Made by a program: the position numbers and the translations under genes. DNA of 64,000 nt from Pseudorasbora parva (lineage: Eukaryota; Chordata; Actinopteri; Cypriniformes; Gobionidae), in assembly GCF_024679245.1 (NCBI RefSeq), contig NC_090178.1, positions 6,835,702 to 6,899,701 of the forward strand, read 5' to 3'. Under the pieces are notes generated by a model. It worked only from the letters and a program-made list of their open reading frames with translations, was not told where the DNA came from and did not search any database. Positions 60,956 to 64,000 of this stretch are shown here, piece by piece. The first letter of the stretch is position 1. Each line of letters begins with the position of its first letter.

Positions 60956-62119
60956 TACAGTGCCTTGCGCAAGTATTCGGCCCCCTTGAACTTTGCAACC
61001 TTTTGGCAAGTCCGAGATACTGTTGTGGAGAAGTTTAAAGCCGGATTTGGATACAAAAAAATTTCCCAAGCTTTAAACATCCCAAGGAGCACTGTGTCAC
61101 TGAGTATCAGACCACTGCAAATATACCAAGACCTGGCCGTCCCTCTAAACTTTCAGCTCATACAAGGAGAAGACTGATCAGAGATGCAGCCAAGAGGCCC
61201 ATGATCACTCTGGATGAACTGCAGAGATCTACAGCTGAGGTGGGAGACTCTGTCCAAAGGACAACAATCAGTCGGATACTGCACAAATCTGGCCTTTCTG
61301 GAAGAGTGGCAAGAAGAAAGACATTTCTTGAAGATATCCATAAAAAGTGTCGTTTAAAGTTTGCCACAAGCCACCTGGGAGACACACCAAACATGTGGAA
61401 GAAGGTGCTCTGGTCAGATGAAACCAAAATTGAAATTTTTGGCAACAATGCAAAACGTTATGTTTGGCATAAAAGCAACACAGCTCATCACCCTGAACAC
61501 ACCATCCCCACTGTCAAACATGGTGGTGGCAGCGTCATGGTTTGGGTTTTGGGTTATCTTTTCTTCAGCAGGGACAGGGAAGATGGTTAAAGATGGAAAG
61601 ATGGATGGAGCCAAATACAAAGATCCAAAACATAAAGCAAAATCTACAATGGAATAAAATGAACATATCCAGGTGTTAGAATGGCCAAGTCAAAGTCCAG
61701 ACCTGAATCCAATCGAGAATCTGTGGAAAGAACTGAAAACTGCTGATCACAAACGCTCTCCATCCGACCTCACTGAGCTCGAGCTGTTCTGCAAGGAGGA
61801 ATGGGCAAAAATTTCAGTCTCTCGATGTGTAAAACTGATAGAGACATACCCCAAGAGACTTACAGCTGTAGTCGCAGCAAAAGGGGGCGCTACAAAGTAT
61901 TAACTTAGGGGGGCCGAATAATTTTGCACGCCCAATTTTTCCGTTTTTGATTTGTTAAAAAAGTTTGAAATATCCAATAAATCCACTTCATGATTGTGTC
62001 CCACTTGTTGTTGATTCTTCACAAAAAATTACAGTTTTATATCTTTATGTTTGAAGCCTGAAATGTGTCAAAAGGTTGCAAAGTTCAAAGGGGGCCGAAT
62101 ACTTTCGCAAGGCACTGTA
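60956..62119 (+). mobile_element. Tc1-like transposon, third family, internally deleted
   Basis: Ends at TA with 'CAGTGCCTTGCGCAAGTATT' on the left and 'TACTTTCGCAAGGCACTGTA' on the right. The match continues inward ('CCCCTTGAACTTTGCAACC' and complement). The right end runs straight into (TA)n, so insertion into a TA tract is likely. Total about 1.16 kb against about 1.6 kb expected for the family. Confidence 0.9.
61005..61906 (+). pseudogene. Tc1-like transposase lacking the central catalytic Asp
   Basis: Starts in the first helix-turn-helix (VVEKFKAGFGYKKISQALNI, PRSTVSLSI), shifts frame near 61100, then RRRLIRDAAKRPMITLDELQ, RTTISRILHKSGLSGRVARR and KKVLWSDETKIEIFG with the first catalytic Asp (about 61418). 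HTIPTVKHGGGSVMVW follows. A deletion removes the block with the second Asp, and the chain resumes at [20 protein letters not shown] with the catalytic Glu (about 61715), [18 protein letters not shown] and the natural stop. The N-terminal start and the D2 region are both missing, so it is inactive. Confidence 0.88.
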
Positions 62120-62126
62120 TATATAT

Positions 62127-62216
<90 letters not shown>
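62119..62216. repeat. (TA)n microsatellite
   Basis: About 98 bp, mostly TA with two TACATA variants near the start. Confidence 0.95.
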
Positions 62217-62218
<2 letters not shown>

Positions 62219-62685
62219 ATGTAACAATACATATCATGAAACTGAACTCTTGATATGATATTATTGCGATACTCCAAGACATATGGTAAATGGCTGACAA
62301 ACAATGTACTGTAAAATGTTAAATTTAATATTACAATGGGGGTAGATATTAATAGGCTATGACTTGGTGCTGGTAACCTAATGCACAGGACAATAGTGAC
62401 ACCAGAATAAAAATATTCATGATTCTGAAGCTGAAAATACAGATTTATTTTAGATCAATATGCTTGCACTTGCATATGTATCACTGAATAAAATAATGTA
62501 GGCCACTTTTACTGGTAAGAAGATATTATTATTATTATTATTATTATTATTAAGATATATTTGGCTTTATCAGTAATTTTAATTTGGGTGAACAATACAC
62601 AATACAGACTGTCACTTTTCATGATACATATTGTTGCATTTTTCTATTGCGATATATTGTGACACGATATATTGTTACACCCCTA
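62214..62685. mobile_element. Miniature element (TAGGGATGTAACAATA)
   Basis: Left 'TAGGGATGTAACAATACATA' and right 'ATATATTGTTACACCCCTA' are inverted, and subterminal 'TATTGCGATA' elements pair. Contains (TTA)n at 62522-62553. The TAGGGGTGTAAC-type end is a common teleost miniature element, probably hAT-related. Confidence 0.7.
62522..62553. repeat. (ATT)n microsatellite
   Basis: About ten ATT units. Confidence 0.9.
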
Positions 62686-62688
62686 ATA

Positions 62689-63296
62689 TACACCGATCAG
62701 GCATAACAGTATGACAGGTGAAGTGAATAACACTGAGGATCTCTTCATCACAGCACCTGTTAGTGAGTGGGATATATTAGGCAGCAAGTCAACATTTTGT
62801 CCCCAAAGATGATGTGTTAGAAGCAGGAAAAATGAGCAAGTGTAAGGATTTGAACGAGTTTGACAAGGGCCAAATTGTGATGGCTAGACGGCGGGGTCCG
62901 ATCATCTCCAAAACTGCAACTTGTGTTGGGTGTTCTCGGTCTGCAGTGGTCAGTTTCTATCAAAAGTGGTCCAAGGAAGGTCCAGTGGTGAACCTGCGCC
63001 AGGGTCATGGGCAGCCAAGGCTCATTGATTTCTTTTGCATGACATGAATAGCCAGGTGAGTGTGCACCGCTTATCCGAGGAACACAATGCACCAGGATGC
63101 ACTATGGGAAGAAGGCAAACCGGTGGAGGCAGTGAATCTTTGGGCAATTTTCTGCTGGGAAACCTTGGGTCCTGCCAGCATTGTTGCAGAACATGTACAC
63201 CCTTTCAGGGAACTGTATTCCCTGGTGGCTGTGGCCACATTAAGTAGGATAATGCTCTCTGCCACAAAGCAAAGGTGGTTCAGGAATGATTTGAGA
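62689..63296 (+). pseudogene. Tc1-like element 5' end and transposase remnant
   Basis: Starts at TA with 'CACCGATCAGGCATAACAGT'. Leader, then [60 protein letters not shown] at 62832-63025. About 500 bp of coding DNA is deleted at 'TTGATT|TCTTTTGCATG'. The remainder gives EHNAPGCTMGRRQTGGGS, ILLGNLGSCQ and VQEWFE-like ends near 63275-63290. No catalytic residue of the DDE triad is left. Same family as 4489 and 46747. Confidence 0.85.
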
Positions 63297-64000
63297 TGAC
63301 TTACTGACAGGATGAGTGATGGTCTGTTTATACCAGCCGTTCAAACGTGACGCCCTCTTGAACTCGAGAGTGGATCTCAAGTGGCCACCATGATGCTGAA
63401 ATTGTGAGATTATGTGACATAAAAGTAAATAAATAACTCAGATATAAATTGCGCTTAGATGATTTTGTCCTTTAAGTTGTCATTAAACGAATTGATTCAC
63501 GATTCTGATCAGTCCATTCCATTGCCTCGTTACTATTATTGATTTGGCTCATAAACGTCTGTTTCCGTGTGCCATGTACGTGTTATTCAAAATATATGAT
63601 GGTAAATATTGTAACTTCTGATTATGTAGTGTTATAGCCTATTAAATGCATATCAATAAAAATGTTTGAACATGATTTTCCATTGTGTTTATTTAGTGAA
63701 AAAGTATGGGAAACATGCCTTGATTATGTATTTATAACTGTATTTTACGTCTTGCTAAATTTTTGTCTTTTTTTTTTACTTGACTCTCAAGAGATTCATT
63801 TCAAGAAGCACAGTTGCAAGACGAAAGACAAAATCCTCTTCCTCCATAGCTTGATTTCAGTTTCCCCCTTTGGATATTCTTTTGATAATGACCTGCTCTC
63901 TGTGCTCTACAGTCTCCTGCTTTCAGATCACCAACATGAACGTTTGGGTGATAATTACGCTGAAGACAGCATGGACAGAAATGTGCATCTACCCAAGGAT
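63297..64000. other. Spacer without recognisable features
   Basis: AT-rich, no repeat termini or exons recognised to the window end. Confidence 0.4.

Overview
This window looks like repeat-dense, non-coding DNA from a teleost genome, most likely a cyprinid (carp, goldfish or zebrafish relatives). The evidence is the repertoire: many degraded Tc1-like transposons, palindromic TTAA-flanked miniature elements, hAT-type miniature elements, a tRNA-derived SINE tail, long (CA)n, (TA)n, (TC)n and TCTG/TCTA microsatellites, and AT-rich spacer. I found no intact host gene, rRNA or tRNA gene. Nearly all longer open frames are translations of repeats, such as poly-TH/CV from (CA)n and runs of CCHV/LLSR from a GTTGTCAC satellite.

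Layout. 0-9 kb: TTAA-bounded palindromic elements (1-516, 766-1691), a minus-strand fragment of a fish gene family with internally duplicated upstream DNA (1.8-4.0 kb), a GGTAC-rich miniature element abutting a broken Tc1 transposase (4.3-5.1 kb), and paired copies of an unclassified repeat (5.5 and 7.5 kb). 8.7-9.7 kb: a Tc1 5' end running into a 51-bp minisatellite. 13-18.8 kb: two copies of one TTAA miniature element, then a 1.19-kb TTAA element that still carries a decayed THAP zinc-finger coding exon, then a fold-back element. 19-20.6 kb: a GTTGTCAC satellite split by a hAT-like insertion with a perfect 8-bp target duplication. 22.7-28.1 kb: nested palindromic elements and a solo-LTR-like repeat. 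30.5-39 kb: another TTAA fold-back element, very long CA tracts, a SINE remnant, a broken Tc1 copy, a third fold-back element and a tandemly duplicated compound microsatellite. 39.5-48.7 kb: assorted miniature elements, one split by another. 50-51.3 kb: the most complete Tc1-like element, with matching 31-bp terminal repeats. 55.6-58.9 kb: a Tc1 3' half carrying the LTR-like insert, then a 1.9-kb hAT-type element with a perfect 8-bp duplication. 61-63.3 kb: two Tc1 elements flanking a (TA)n tract and another miniature element.

Function. No pathway is encoded. What can be read is insertion history: what inserted into what, which transposases are dead and by which lesions, and which small elements probably relied on them. 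The most informative coding trace is the THAP domain at 17.35-17.60 kb. It links a TTAA-flanked miniature element to a THAP-bearing transposase, as in the Kolobok superfamily. The second is a two-exon gene fragment at 1.82-2.33 kb on the minus strand. Element boundaries rest on reading terminal repeats and target duplications by eye. Family names come from memory of teleost repeats and were not checked by any search.
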